This document shows, one piece after another, positions 1 through 9,121 of a DNA stretch of 64,000 nucleotides (the stretch's first letter is position 1; the number at the start of each line of letters is the position of its first letter). Source of the stretch: G025836975 sp040391135. Lineage in GTDB: Bacteria; Pseudomonadota; Gammaproteobacteria; Burkholderiales; Burkholderiaceae_B. The stretch is from contig JBEBYL010000004.1 of the NCBI GenBank assembly GCA_040391135.1, positions 1 through 64,000 of the forward strand. The letters run 5' to 3'. The position numbers and the translations under genes are program-made. Under the pieces are notes generated by a model. The model did no database searches and had not been told where the DNA came from. It saw only the letters and a program-made list of their open reading frames with translations.

Positions 1-436
1 CCGTGTGCTGCGAAGAACAGAACTATAGCACCGCTTTTTAGCCCGTGCAAATCGATTCCGGCCAAAAATCCCGGGGAAACCACCCTTTCCATACCCCGAT
101 TAGCCCAAGCCCTTGAAATACCACTGAAATCTATTTTTAAGAAAAATGAAATATTTTTGGGCTACCGGCAAAACCGCCATCAAAAAGGCAACTTGAGTGG
201 AAATATCGCCTTATTGGTCTTGGAACACGCTGCATTTCCGTCCAGAAAGTCGCGTCGGCCATCCGTATATATGCCATCTATATAGATACACGCCTGACGT
301 TCCGCCTTCAAGGGCGCTCGAAGACTGCAATAGCAGGTAGCTGACGAGCTTCCCTATTTCATTTATCTTTGTATTCAAACACAGCATGCGCTGAATCCGC
401 CATACTCTCTATATAGACAACCCGCCCCCGAGCATC
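1..436. other. Non-coding leader region before RNase G
   Basis: No credible gene is seen on either strand. The stretch is more A+T-rich than its surroundings around 120-170. It holds two copies of the 10-bp palindrome TCTATATAGA, at 277-286 (extended to 12 bp, 276-287) and 408-417, about 131 bp apart. The second ends 19 bases before the rng start codon. I could not pick a convincing -35/-10 pair. The region presumably carries the rng promoter and the 3' side of whatever lies left of the window. Confidence 0.5.
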
Positions 437-1897
437 ATGACTGAAGACATATTGATAAACGTCACTCCCTTTGAAACACGCGTCGCGCTGGTAGAGCAAG
501 GAGCGGTACAAGAACTCCATATGGAGCGCAGCATACAGCGGGGCCACGTGGGCAATCTATATCTGGGCAAAGTGGTGCGTGTATTGCCGGGCATGCAAAG
601 CGCTTTTGTCGATATCGGGCTGGATCGGGCGGCATTCATCCATGTGGCCGACCTTAGGCAGAATCGGACGGAGCGCAGCACCGGCGCGGCCGTGACCCCC
701 ATCGAGAAACTGCTGTTCGAAGGCCAGTCGCTGATGGTGCAGGTGATCAAGGACCCGCTGGGCACCAAGGGGGCGCGGCTTTCCACACAGATCAGCATTG
801 CCGGGCGCATGCTGGTCTACCTGCCCTACGACCCTCATGTCGGCATCTCGCAAAAGATCGAGTCCGAGGAGGACCGCATCGCCCTGCGGGAGCGGGTGCT
901 GCAGTTCAGGGGGGACGACAAGGGCGGATTCATCGTCCGCACCCAGGCCGAAGGCGCCATCGACGAGGAACTGCAGGCGGATCACACCTATCTGCGCACC
1001 TTGTGGAACAGCATCCAGGAGAAAGCGAAGAGCCAGCCCACGCCATCGGTGCTGTATACCGACCTGACCCTGGGCCAGCGCGTCCTGCGCGACATGGTGG
1101 GACCCAATACCGGAACGATATTGGTGGATTCGCGCAGCACCACGCAGCAATTGCTGGAATGGGCGAAGACCTACACGCCGTCGGTCCTGGACCGCATCAA
1201 GCACTACAGCGGCGAACGCCCCTTGTTCGACACAGCCAACGTCGACGAGGAAATCGCACGTGCGCTGTCGCGCCGTGTCGATCTGAAATCGGGCGGCTAC
1301 CTGATCATCGACCAGACAGAGGCGCTGACCACGGTGGACGTGAATACCGGCGGCTTCGTGGGCGGACGCAATTTCGACGACACCATTTTCAAGACCAATC
1401 TGGAAGCCGCCGTAGCAGTGGCGCGCCAGTTGCGCCTGCGCAACCTGGGCGGCATCATCATTCTTGATTTCATCGACATGGATGACGCAGAGCACCGCAA
1501 TTCGGTGCTGGCCGAACTGAACAAAGCGCTAAGCAAGGACCGCACCCGCATGACGGTCAGCGGATTCAGCCAATTGGGCCTGGTCGAGATGACCCGCAAG
1601 CGCACGCGCGACTCGCTGGCGCATCAATTATGCGAACCCTGCCCCACCTGCCAGTCGCGCGGCAATGTCCGCACGCCACGCACCTTGTGCTACGAGATCC
1701 TGCGGGAAATATTGCGCGAATCGCGCCAGTTCAATCCCAAGGAGTTCCGCATCCTGGCCTCGCAAGCCATCGTGGACCTGTTCCTGGAAGAGGAAAGCGC
1801 CCACCTGGCCATGCTGGGCGACTTCATCGGCAAGCCCGTCTCGCTGGAAGTGGAAAGCCAGTACTCACAGGAACAATACGATATCGTCCTGATCTGA
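437..1897 (+). CDS. rng: Ribonuclease G
   Basis: Endoribonuclease of the RNase E/G family, which in other bacteria matures the 5' end of 16S rRNA and helps mRNA decay in the cytoplasm. The 486-residue length is normal for RNase G (RNase E would carry a long C-terminal scaffold). An S1 RNA-binding domain occupies about residues 36-120. The two catalytic aspartates of the family fall at D301 (in TVDVNTGG) and D344 (in ILDFIDMD), with the expected 43-residue spacing. A CPTC zinc-link motif with C402 and C405 marks the dimer interface. The ATG at 437 has only a weak ribosome site. The TauE-like gene follows after 63 bases on the same strand. Confidence 0.96.
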   Translation: MTEDILINVTPFETRVALVEQGAVQELHMERSIQRGHVGNLYLGKVVRVLPGMQSAFVDIGLDRAAFIHVADLRQNRTERSTGAAVTPIEKLLFEGQSLMVQVIKDPLGTKGARLSTQISIAGRMLVYLPYDPHVGISQKIESEEDRIALRERVLQFRGDDKGGFIVRTQAEGAIDEELQADHTYLRTLWNSIQEKAKSQPTPSVLYTDLTLGQRVLRDMVGPNTGTILVDSRSTTQQLLEWAKTYTPSVLDRIKHYSGERPLFDTANVDEEIARALSRRVDLKSGGYLIIDQTEALTTVDVNTGGFVGGRNFDDTIFKTNLEAAVAVARQLRLRNLGGIIILDFIDMDDAEHRNSVLAELNKALSKDRTRMTVSGFSQLGLVEMTRKRTRDSLAHQLCEPCPTCQSRGNVRTPRTLCYEILREILRESRQFNPKEFRILASQAIVDLFLEEESAHLAMLGDFIGKPVSLEVESQYSQEQYDIVLI

Positions 1898-1960
1898 CCG
1901 TCCCGGTAAACTCACTGCTTTTTTAGTGCAAGGCCGATAGGGAGGCTTCAAGACCAGCGT

Positions 1961-2821
1961 ATGTCCGGGATACTTATTTTGTTGTTGTTTGCATCGGCTT
2001 TTGGGGCCAGCGCGCTGGGCGGCGTACTCGGCATGGCGAGCGGCATCTTCATCGTGCCGATACTCACGCTCTTCTTTGGCCTGGATATCCGGGTCGCCAT
2101 CGGGGCGAGCATCGTGTCGGTCATCGCCTGCTCCTGCGCAAGCGCACAGCCCTTCTTGAAAGCGGGGCTGACGAATATCCGCCTTGCCATCGTTCTGGAA
2201 ACAGCCACCGCATTGGGCGCGCTCACGGGTGTGTTTTTTATCGGGCTGATTCCCGAGCCCTACCTATATGGCCTGTTCGCCGTCATCCTGGCCATATCGG
2301 CCCGGCAAATGCTGGCCCGGCGGCGCGAAAGGGTGATCACGGACACGCCCGACCCGGAAAGCTGGGCGACACGGCTAAGGCTGCACTCGGAGTTTCCGGC
2401 GGGAAGGCCGGGCCACTCCATTGCCTACCAGGTCGGCCACGTCCCGATGGGCCTGTTCCTGATGTACGGAGCGGGTGTGCTGTCCGCATTGCTGGGTATT
2501 GGTTCCGGCGTATTGAAGATTCCCGCCATGGATGCGGCGCTGCGCTTGCCGATCAAAGTTTCGTCGGCGACGTCGAACTTCATGATCGGAGTTACCGCCT
2601 CGGCCAGCGCGGTGGCTTACTTTATAAGCGGTGATATCGACGTGGCTGTCGCCGCGCCCGTGGCCCTGGGCTCCGTTCTCGGTGCATTCGCAGGGGCCCG
2701 CCTTCTGCTGCGCATCCCGGCTGATCGGCTCCGCGTGTTTTTCGTGCTGGTGCTATCGCTGCTGGCCATCCAGATGCTGATGAGCAGCCTAGGCATGAAA
2801 TTTCCCGGAGGCGCATCATGA
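1961..2821 (+). CDS. TauE/SafE family membrane permease
   Basis: A 286-residue inner-membrane protein of the TauE/SafE (DUF81) family, proposed exporters of sulfite or organosulfonates; substrates of most members are unknown. The two Gly-rich family repeats are visible, one near the N-terminus (GGVLGMASGIFIVP) and one near the middle (ALLGIGSGVLKIP), each starting a bundle of about four membrane helices. Its stop codon overlaps the next start (ATGA at 2818-2821), so the two genes are translationally coupled. The DUF1634 partner downstream is a common companion of this subfamily. Substrate is not predictable from sequence. Confidence 0.88.
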   Translation: MSGILILLLFASAFGASALGGVLGMASGIFIVPILTLFFGLDIRVAIGASIVSVIACSCASAQPFLKAGLTNIRLAIVLETATALGALTGVFFIGLIPEPYLYGLFAVILAISARQMLARRRERVITDTPDPESWATRLRLHSEFPAGRPGHSIAYQVGHVPMGLFLMYGAGVLSALLGIGSGVLKIPAMDAALRLPIKVSSATSNFMIGVTASASAVAYFISGDIDVAVAAPVALGSVLGAFAGARLLLRIPADRLRVFFVLVLSLLAIQMLMSSLGMKFPGGAS

Positions 2822-3141
2822 AGCGGGACACAGACATTCGCGAGCGAAAGGATCAGGCGATTGCCAGGCTGCTTAGATGGGGAACATGGGTCGCCTCATT
2901 GGTCATCGCCATCGGAATGATCATCGGCTTCGCCGGCTCGCCGGCGGATTCGCCGCCCGGTCTCAATTGGGAGCATGTGGCGGGCTTTGGCATTGCCCTA
3001 TTCATACTTCTTCCCATACTGCGCGTCGGCGTGATGCTGACCCTGTTCCTGCGCGAGCGGGACTATGTGTATGCGGTCATTTCAGGCTCGGTTCTGGCGA
3101 TTATCCTGGCCGCGTCGCTGCTGGGCCTTTACTGGAACTGA
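2818..3141 (+). CDS. DUF1634 small membrane protein
   Basis: A 107-residue protein with three probable membrane helices (about residues 18-40, 53-75 and 82-104) and a charged, cytoplasm-like N-terminus (MKRDTDIRERKDQ). It matches the DUF1634 pattern and sits in the usual place, overlapping the end of a TauE/SafE gene by 4 bases. It is probably an accessory subunit of that permease; this is inferred from linkage, since no biochemical role is established for the family. Confidence 0.82.
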   Translation: MKRDTDIRERKDQAIARLLRWGTWVASLVIAIGMIIGFAGSPADSPPGLNWEHVAGFGIALFILLPILRVGVMLTLFLRERDYVYAVISGSVLAIILAASLLGLYWN

Positions 3142-3187
3142 TCCACAAGAGCCACGCCGAGCGCGAAGCCGCCGGGTCCGGCCCGGC

Positions 3188-3616
3188 TCAGCCCTCTGGC
3201 GCCGGGCAGACTTCGGGGTGGCTGATCGAATCAAACAGCTGTTCGATGCGCGCCTTGGTGGCGCTGTCCGCATAATAGGAATACACCTGCGCCTTGACCC
3301 GGTCGTCGGCCATCATGGAGCCTTGATACTGGGTCAGGTCGACGACGATGGCGCGCTCATAGGAGGCGGAGGGTTCCGGCATCTGCGTAAGGGTGGCGTA
3401 GCCGGTCTGTCGCGGATCCAGAGTGAATTTTGCCGAGGCTCCGCAAGCCGCCTCGTGCTTGAACAAGGCCATCTGGATCTTGGGAAAAGTCAGCGGTATG
3501 ACGCGTTCGCCGCGGAAATAGGCGGGATCGCGCACATCGCCGATACGCAGTCCCTGTGGGGTGGCGGCACAACCGGCCAGTATCGCCGCCGCGGCGAGCA
3601 TTGCCATTGTCTTCAT
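3188..3616 (-). CDS. Small predicted lipoprotein
   Basis: A 142-residue protein with a lipoprotein signal peptide: a short hydrophobic stretch then the lipobox L13-A14-G15-C16, so it should be lipidated at C16 and anchored to the inner or outer membrane. The mature part is soluble, with three further cysteines (two near residues 58 and one near the C-terminus), and resembles no family I can name. It lies just downstream of msbA on the same strand (38 bases apart) and converges with the DUF1634 gene. Function unknown; an envelope role is suggested only by location. Confidence 0.72.
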   Translation of the reverse strand: MKTMAMLAAAAILAGCAATPQGLRIGDVRDPAYFRGERVIPLTFPKIQMALFKHEAACGASAKFTLDPRQTGYATLTQMPEPSASYERAIVVDLTQYQGSMMADDRVKAQVYSYYADSATKARIEQLFDSISHPEVCPAPEG

Positions 3617-3654
3617 ATCGTGTGATTTCCCTTGCTTGGCATCATGCCGTTTGC

Positions 3655-5436
3655 TTAATCTTCTTCACGGAACTGCATGCGGTAAAGCGAAGCATACAGC
3701 CCATTCAGCTCCAGCAGTTCTTCATGCCGGCCCTGCTCCACGATTTTCCCCGCATCCAGCACGACTATCCGGTCGGCCTTTTGCACGGTCGACAAGCGGT
3801 GTGCGATCACCAGCGTGGTGCGTCCCGCCATGAGCAATTCCAGCGATGCCTGCACTTGCCGCTCCGATTCGTTATCGAGCGCCGAGGTGGCTTCGTCCAG
3901 GATGAGTATGGGCGCATTCTTGATCAGCGCCCGCGCGATCGCCAGGCGCTGGCGCTGGCCTCCCGACAACTGGCTGGCGTTTTCGCCTACCGGCGTATCC
4001 ATTCCCTGTGGCAGGCTTTCGACGAAATCCAGCAAATTGGCGGCATCCAATGCCTTGCGGATCTCGTCGCGGCTGGCTTCGTGCAGGGCGCCATAGCCCA
4101 CATTATCGGCAATGGTGCCGTCGAAAAGCACCACATCCTGGCTGACCAGGGAAAGATGGGCGCGCAGGCCACGCAGGCTCAGGTCCTTGATGTTCTGCCC
4201 ATCGATGGATACCTCGCCGCTGGCAGGGTTGACGAAGCGCGGCAACATATTCACCAGGGTCGTCTTGCCGCTGCCGGATCGGCCAACCAGCGCAACCGTC
4301 TGGCCCGGCTCGGCCACAAAGGACACATTGGAAAGCGTATCGGTCTGCGCATTGGCGAAACGATGGTGGATGCCGCTGAACTCGACCCGCCCCTTGACCG
4401 GCAGCTCCAGCATTTTCGTCCCGCCATCCTCCTCGGGCTTTTGATCTATCAGCGTAAACACGCTTTCGGCGGAGATCAGCATTCTCTGCATGGCGCTGGC
4501 GATATTGGTCAGTCGCTTCATGGGGTCGAATATCTGGCCGAGCGCCGCCATGAAGGCGGCGAAGCTGCCTACGGTAAGGCCCTGGTTATTGGCCTGATAC
4601 AAGGCGACGGCAATGACGGCGGCCACCGACAAGGCAATGGAGAATTGCGACAAGGGAGACATGGCCGCATCGGCGCTGGCCGCGCGCATGGCAAAACGCC
4701 GGAGCCGGCCGTTTACGTACTCGAAGCGGCCCGATTCGCGCTCGTAGCCGTCGAACAGCTTGATGACCCGCTGGCCGTCGATGCCTTCGCGCACCACGCG
4801 CGTAAGTTCGGCGTTCATGCCTATGGTTTCGCGATTGATGCGTCGCAGCCGCTTGATGAAAATACGCGCAATAACAGTCGAAACAGGCAGCATGACCAGG
4901 ACGATCAAGGTCAGTTGCCAAGACATGTACAGCAGCACGCACAACAGCGCCACGACCACCAGCGATTCCCGCACGACGACGGTTATGACCTCGGTGGCCA
5001 GCCCGGTGACCGTGCCGGCGTCGATGGTGAAGCGATTGAGCAGCCGCCCGGAATCGCCGCGCTTGAATTCTTCATCGGACAATCCCAGCAAACGCGAGAA
5101 CATCTCCTTGCGCAGGCCCAGCAGCATATTGTTGGCCACCCAGGCCAGCAGATAGGTGCTGGAATAACTGCATATGCCGCGCAGAAGCATCAGCCCCACG
5201 ACCGCCAGGGGAATCGACCATATATACGAAGGTTTCGCCCCCGAAAAGCCATCGTCCAGCAGGGGCTTCATGATGATGGCCAGCGTGGGCTGCGTGGCGG
5301 CGGCGACGCTGACCAGGAGAACGGCCACGATGACCGCTTTCCAGTAGATGCCCAGGCGGCTGTAGATGCGGCGCCACAGGTCCAGCTTGACGGGGTCCGA
5401 ACGGGACGATGCGGCTTCAGTGGCTGACTTCAACAA
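3655..5436 (-). CDS. msbA: Lipid A export ABC transporter MsbA
   Basis: A 593-residue half-transporter: six membrane helices (about residues 25-330) then an ATPase domain. It flips core-lipid A across the inner membrane as a homodimer. Walker A GRSGSGKTT lies near residue 384, the signature LSGGQRQR near 488, Walker B ILILDEATSA near 510 and the switch histidine (IAHRL) near 543. The start is not ATG: the frame is closed by a stop at 5446-5448 and the only usable codons before the conserved N-terminus are TTG at 5436 or 5433. The divergent neighbour is a heptosyltransferase-like enzyme, which fits an LPS role. Confidence 0.95.
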   Translation of the reverse strand: MLKSATEAASSRSDPVKLDLWRRIYSRLGIYWKAVIVAVLLVSVAAATQPTLAIIMKPLLDDGFSGAKPSYIWSIPLAVVGLMLLRGICSYSSTYLLAWVANNMLLGLRKEMFSRLLGLSDEEFKRGDSGRLLNRFTIDAGTVTGLATEVITVVVRESLVVVALLCVLLYMSWQLTLIVLVMLPVSTVIARIFIKRLRRINRETIGMNAELTRVVREGIDGQRVIKLFDGYERESGRFEYVNGRLRRFAMRAASADAAMSPLSQFSIALSVAAVIAVALYQANNQGLTVGSFAAFMAALGQIFDPMKRLTNIASAMQRMLISAESVFTLIDQKPEEDGGTKMLELPVKGRVEFSGIHHRFANAQTDTLSNVSFVAEPGQTVALVGRSGSGKTTLVNMLPRFVNPASGEVSIDGQNIKDLSLRGLRAHLSLVSQDVVLFDGTIADNVGYGALHEASRDEIRKALDAANLLDFVESLPQGMDTPVGENASQLSGGQRQRLAIARALIKNAPILILDEATSALDNESERQVQASLELLMAGRTTLVIAHRLSTVQKADRIVVLDAGKIVEQGRHEELLELNGLYASLYRMQFREED

Positions 5437-5540
5437 TAAACTCGCTTATATACTATTGGGTGAATCATTTTAACGTTCCTTCGCTGAACGCCGATTGCAA
5501 ACATCAACCATCATACCGCCCCAAGCCCACCCTTCCTCTC

Positions 5541-6512
5541 ATGACTATGCCTTCCGCCATCTACCTACGTCTTCCCAACTGGATTGGCGATGTCTGCATG
5601 AGTCTTCCCAGCCTGCACGCGTTATTGGATACCCAGGTCCCCGTTGTGGTCTGCGCGCGTCCCTGGGCCAGAGACCTCCTGGCCGGCTACAAGCTGGATG
5701 GATTCGTGGAAATGAAAGGCCGCTGGCGGGAAGACAGGGCGGCCGTCCAGCAGCACAAGAAAAAAGCGCAGCATGCGCATCCACGGGGTTTGCTGCTGCC
5801 CGATTCCCTATCCAGCGCGATGGTCTTCAAATTTGCGGGCATCCCCAGCGCCGGCTACCGCGATGATGGACGCAGCCTGATCTTGCGTTGGCCCATAAGC
5901 AAGCCGCCGGAGCACCTGCATGCCGTGGAATCCTGGTATCACGTGACCAGCCAGGCTCTCAAGCGCTGGAATCTTCCCGTACATCCTTTGTCCGCAAAAA
6001 AGAAGCTGGGATTGCGCCTTGCCGGCCGACACGGCACCGAAGCCATGCAGGCCGTGGACGCGGCCGGGCTGGAGCCAGGTCAATTCATACTGATCGCGCC
6101 CACGGCGACGGGGCTGCATCGCGGAAAGATCAAGGTCTGGCCGCACTTTGACGCGCTGACGCGCCGCCTGCAGGAGCTGGGCCATGTCGTTGCCATGTGC
6201 CCGCCTCCTGCCGAGGCGGATGCAGCACGGCGCAATGCGCCGACCGCGGTTTGCCTGCCGCCCTTGAAGCTGGGCGCGTTTGCTACACTCACCCAACTTG
6301 CCGCGCTGGTCGTATGCAATGACTCGGGGGTTTCGCACCTGGCCGCCGCCGCTCATGCCCGGCAGCTGACTTTGTTCGGCGTTACCCAGCCCGCGCGCAC
6401 GGGCCCCTGGTCCGACGTGGCCGTGTGCCTGGGTGCCATGCATGCCTGGCCCACGCTGGAACAAGCCGAACAACAGGTACTTGACCTTTTGCCCGAAAAG
6501 ATTGAACGGTAA
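5541..6512 (+). CDS. Family 9 glycosyltransferase (heptosyltransferase-like)
   Basis: A 323-residue enzyme of glycosyltransferase family 9, the family of the ADP-heptose:LPS heptosyltransferases that build the inner core in the cytoplasm. It begins with the typical N-terminal strand and helix (IYLRLPNWIGD, residues 5-15) and carries the nucleotide-sugar binding motif CNDSGVSHLAAA near residue 260. The longest open frame starts at 5409, but the conserved N-terminus begins at the ATG at 5541 (or 5547), so I use 5541. It opens a tight cluster with the YdcF-like and YkgJ-like genes and is divergent from msbA. Acceptor sugar cannot be read from sequence. Confidence 0.88.
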   Translation: MTMPSAIYLRLPNWIGDVCMSLPSLHALLDTQVPVVVCARPWARDLLAGYKLDGFVEMKGRWREDRAAVQQHKKKAQHAHPRGLLLPDSLSSAMVFKFAGIPSAGYRDDGRSLILRWPISKPPEHLHAVESWYHVTSQALKRWNLPVHPLSAKKKLGLRLAGRHGTEAMQAVDAAGLEPGQFILIAPTATGLHRGKIKVWPHFDALTRRLQELGHVVAMCPPPAEADAARRNAPTAVCLPPLKLGAFATLTQLAALVVCNDSGVSHLAAAAHARQLTLFGVTQPARTGPWSDVAVCLGAMHAWPTLEQAEQQVLDLLPEKIER

Positions 6513-6515
6513 CGC

Positions 6516-7280
6516 ATGACGATTTCGAGCTTCCTGACCAACCTGGTAATACCGCTGAACCTTTGCATAACCCTGCTGCTGATAGCGGCGGTGTTGTTCA
6601 TGGCACGGCGGCGCAAAACGGCGTTTTTTATCGCCGCCTCGGGCTTGGGATGGGCGCTGTTCTGGTCCCTGCCCGCCTCGTCGCTATGGGCGGGAGGCCG
6701 CCTGGAGCAGTTGTATCCGCACAGGCCCGTCATGGCGCTGCCCACCGCGCAGGCCATTGTGGTCCTGGGCGGCAGCACGGCCAATGGCCGGCAGAACTGG
6801 TTCGAGCCCTACGACAGCGCCACGGCATCCGCGCGCGTCGATACGGCTGCCGTCCTGTACAAAGCCCGGCGGGCTCCATTGATCATTCTTTCGGGCGCGG
6901 CTCTTGAAGGCAATACCAGCGAGGCGCAAATGATGGCCAACGCGCTAAGGGAGGAAGGCATCCCGGACAGCGCGATGGTATTGGAGAACCGAAGCTTCAC
7001 CACCCATGAAAACGCCCTGTACACCGCACAAAAGCTGAAAGAGCGCCATATAGGCCAAGTCCTGCTGGTGACTTCGGCCCTGCACATGCCGCGCGCCATG
7101 GCCGTATTCAAGAAACAGGGCATCAGCGCCGTCGCTTCTCCGTCGCCGCCGCAGATCGTCGTCCCCGACGATTCCAGGTTTTCATTCTGGCAACCCAATA
7201 TGCGCGCCCTCTCCGCCAGCCGCTCCATCGTCAAGGAATACGTGGGGCTGCTGGTGTATTGGGTTCGGGGCTGGATCTAG
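6516..7280 (+). CDS. YdcF/ElyC family envelope protein (DUF218)
   Basis: A 254-residue protein with two N-terminal membrane helices (about residues 8-30 and 35-58) and a DUF218 domain (about 77-235) starting with the family motif IVVLGGS and holding the conserved ALHMPRA segment. ElyC/SanA/YdcF relatives in Escherichia coli affect envelope polysaccharide and peptidoglycan homeostasis. It starts three bases after the glycosyltransferase gene ends and three bases before the next gene, so it is cotranscribed. The biochemical activity of the domain is not established. Confidence 0.86.
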   Translation: MTISSFLTNLVIPLNLCITLLLIAAVLFMARRRKTAFFIAASGLGWALFWSLPASSLWAGGRLEQLYPHRPVMALPTAQAIVVLGGSTANGRQNWFEPYDSATASARVDTAAVLYKARRAPLIILSGAALEGNTSEAQMMANALREEGIPDSAMVLENRSFTTHENALYTAQKLKERHIGQVLLVTSALHMPRAMAVFKKQGISAVASPSPPQIVVPDDSRFSFWQPNMRALSASRSIVKEYVGLLVYWVRGWI

Positions 7281-7283
7281 GGC

Positions 7284-7538
7284 ATGGAGTGCCGTGCAGG
7301 TTGCGGAGCGTGCTGCATTGCGCCCTCCATATCAAGCCCCATTCCCGGCATGCCCTTCGGAAAGCCTGCCGGAGTCCGCTGCGTGCAACTGGCGGACGAT
7401 AATCGCTGCCGGATCTTCGGGCGCCCGGAAAGGCCGGCCGTCTGCGCGGGACTGCAAGCCTCGCAGGAAATGTGCGGATCGAGCCGCGAAGAGGCGATCC
7501 GCTGGATAGCCCGCCTGGAAGACGCTACCGCCCCGTAG
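7284..7538 (+). CDS. YkgJ family cysteine-cluster protein
   Basis: An 84-residue protein with eight cysteines, four of them in an N-terminal C-x3-C-x2-CC block (C3, C7, C10, C11) and four spread over the rest. This is the YkgJ/UPF0153 pattern, thought to bind zinc or an iron-sulfur cluster. It follows the YdcF-like gene by three bases. The length is typical of short members. No enzyme activity is known for the family. Confidence 0.85.
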   Translation: MECRAGCGACCIAPSISSPIPGMPFGKPAGVRCVQLADDNRCRIFGRPERPAVCAGLQASQEMCGSSREEAIRWIARLEDATAP

Positions 7539-7645
7539 CAGCAATCCCGCACTTGATCGATGCTACACTCGGGCCGTCCTGTATGGACGACGACGCGGGT
7601 TGTATTCGTGCCGCCCGCGGATTAAATCAAAAAACGGGGGCTTCC

Positions 7646-7867
7646 ATGCACTACATCATCCTTATTCTCGCCGCCATGCTCGTGGGCACCGCCATCGGCG
7701 CCTTGCTTGTACCGCGCAACAAATCCCTTTTCATTGGCTCTCTTGCCGCGATTGCGCTGGGGATCGTCACCATGGCCACCGGCTCTTGGATATTCCTGGC
7801 GATCGGAACGGCAATCTTCCTGGCGGCGCAGGCCACGCAACGCGACAACACTGCCTTGCAGGCCTGA
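7646..7867 (+). CDS. Small hydrophobic membrane protein
   Basis: A 73-residue protein that is almost entirely hydrophobic, with two or three short membrane helices (about residues 2-21, 28-46 and 48-62) and a polar C-terminus. I start it at the ATG at 7646, which has a G-rich ribosome site (ACGGGGG) eight bases upstream; the longer open frame starts inside the upstream gene. It lies 107 bases after the YkgJ-like gene and is followed by a strong hairpin terminator at 7936-7955. I do not recognise a family. Confidence 0.72.
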   Translation: MHYIILILAAMLVGTAIGALLVPRNKSLFIGSLAAIALGIVTMATGSWIFLAIGTAIFLAAQATQRDNTALQA

Positions 7868-7932
7868 CCGCGGATCCTATTCCCACGCATCCGCCACGGA
7901 GCCCGCTTGCGCGGATAGCGCCGTGGCCCTTG

Positions 7933-9111
7933 TCACCGCCCTTCGGGGCGGTTTTGCTTGCCGGACTCGCGCTCGTTGAGTATCTCTTGGTATAAGCCCA
8001 AGTACTCGCCGGCCACTTCGCTCCAGGTATGCCTGTCCACGACATCGCTGCCGCCCTGCACCAGGCGCTTGCGCCAGGCGCCATCGCCGTCGATGCGCGC
8101 AATGAATTGCGCCAATTGCTCGTCATTTTCGGGATGATCCAGCACCATGGCGTCCTGCCCGTCTTGCACATACTGTGCAAAGCCGCACCACGGTGCCGGG
8201 CTGAGAATAACGGGAAGATCGAAGGACATGGCCTCCAACGGCGCCATGCCGAAACTGTCGTTCAGCGTGGGATGCACATAAATGTCGGCGACCTGGTAGT
8301 ACGGCGCCACGTCGGCGGTTTCCTCGACCAGCTTTATGCGCTCGGACAAGCCCCGGTTTTCGGGAGACTTGTGTATGAAATCGCGTGTGGCGGCGTTGCT
8401 GCCCACAATTAGCAGCTTGTACCGCGCCGGCAGCCGCGCCAGGGCCTTCAGCACTGTGGGCAGGCCTTTGCGCATGGGATTGCGCGCCACCAGCAGGCAT
8501 ACGCAATCGTCAGCCGAAAAACCCAATGCGCCGCGCGCCTGCGGCCTGGCGGCCCGGTCCGAAGCCGCGGCTCGGGATACGCCTGGCGGAATGATGGGAA
8601 ACGATAAATGCTGGCCGTAAGCCTGCTTCAGCTGTTCGGCGATCAAGCCGGATACCGCGACCGTCCTGTGGCCCGGCCTGGCCGCAACACGCCGCGCTTC
8701 CAGCCTTAGGTAAGCCTGGACGCGCAAGCTGACGTGGGACAGCAGCCGTTTGATCCCGGGCAGCGGCCTCACCCTCCAGTTGTAGCGTACGGGCGTGACA
8801 TGCACGACCTCCACGTCGCCGCACCAGCCGTTCATGTGGGAATGGACGATGTCGTAGCCCTTGCGCGTAGCGCGGCGCGCTCGCCACGCGAACAGCAACA
8901 CACGCATCCAGCTGGGCAGGAAGGACCAGGATCGCAAGGGAACAAAAGACAGCTTCACACCGCAATCCGGATCGTAGTCCCGGGCGAACACGGTGATGTC
9001 GTGGCCGGCGGATAGTTCGCGCATGAGCTCGACCCCGTAAGCCTCGGCCCCGCCGTAACGGTTTCCAAATCGATCGACGACGAAGGCGATTTTCAGGCTG
9101 GGCATGGGCAT
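7933..9111 (-). CDS. Family 4 glycosyltransferase
   Basis: A 392-residue GT-B fold retaining glycosyltransferase. The N-terminal domain opens with IAFVVDRFGNRYGGAEAY and the C-terminal donor-binding domain holds the E-x7-E type signature (DSFGMAPLEAMSFDLPVILS, about residues 300-320). It is the last gene of the polysaccharide cluster that starts behind dnaE, ten bases after the deacetylase. Its last codons overlap the hairpin terminator of the convergent small membrane protein gene. It could start at the first or second of two close ATG codons. It probably adds a sugar to the LPS core; the sugar is not predictable. Confidence 0.88.
   Translation of the reverse strand: MPMPSLKIAFVVDRFGNRYGGAEAYGVELMRELSAGHDITVFARDYDPDCGVKLSFVPLRSWSFLPSWMRVLLFAWRARRATRKGYDIVHSHMNGWCGDVEVVHVTPVRYNWRVRPLPGIKRLLSHVSLRVQAYLRLEARRVAARPGHRTVAVSGLIAEQLKQAYGQHLSFPIIPPGVSRAAASDRAARPQARGALGFSADDCVCLLVARNPMRKGLPTVLKALARLPARYKLLIVGSNAATRDFIHKSPENRGLSERIKLVEETADVAPYYQVADIYVHPTLNDSFGMAPLEAMSFDLPVILSPAPWCGFAQYVQDGQDAMVLDHPENDEQLAQFIARIDGDGAWRKRLVQGGSDVVDRHTWSEVAGEYLGLYQEILNERESGKQNRPEGR
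7936..7955 (+). terminator. Rho-independent terminator inside a convergent gene end
   Basis: A 6-bp GC stem (CCGCCC / GGGCGG) closed by a UUCG tetraloop and followed by TTTT. It ends the + strand transcript of the small membrane protein gene about 70 bases after its stop. It lies within the last codons of the minus-strand glycosyltransferase gene, whose stop codon is at 7933-7935. Confidence 0.8.
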
Positions 9112-9121
9112 GCGGTATCCG

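Noticed and set aside
3171..3187. GC hairpin GCCGGG / CCCGGC between the DUF1634 gene and the lipoprotein gene
   Set aside because: Six-base stem with no T run on either strand; not strong enough to call a terminator.
3556..5427. A 623-codon open frame opposite msbA
   Set aside because: It lies entirely over a clear MsbA coding sequence on the other strand, its translation has no recognisable motif, and long antisense frames are expected in G+C-rich genes.
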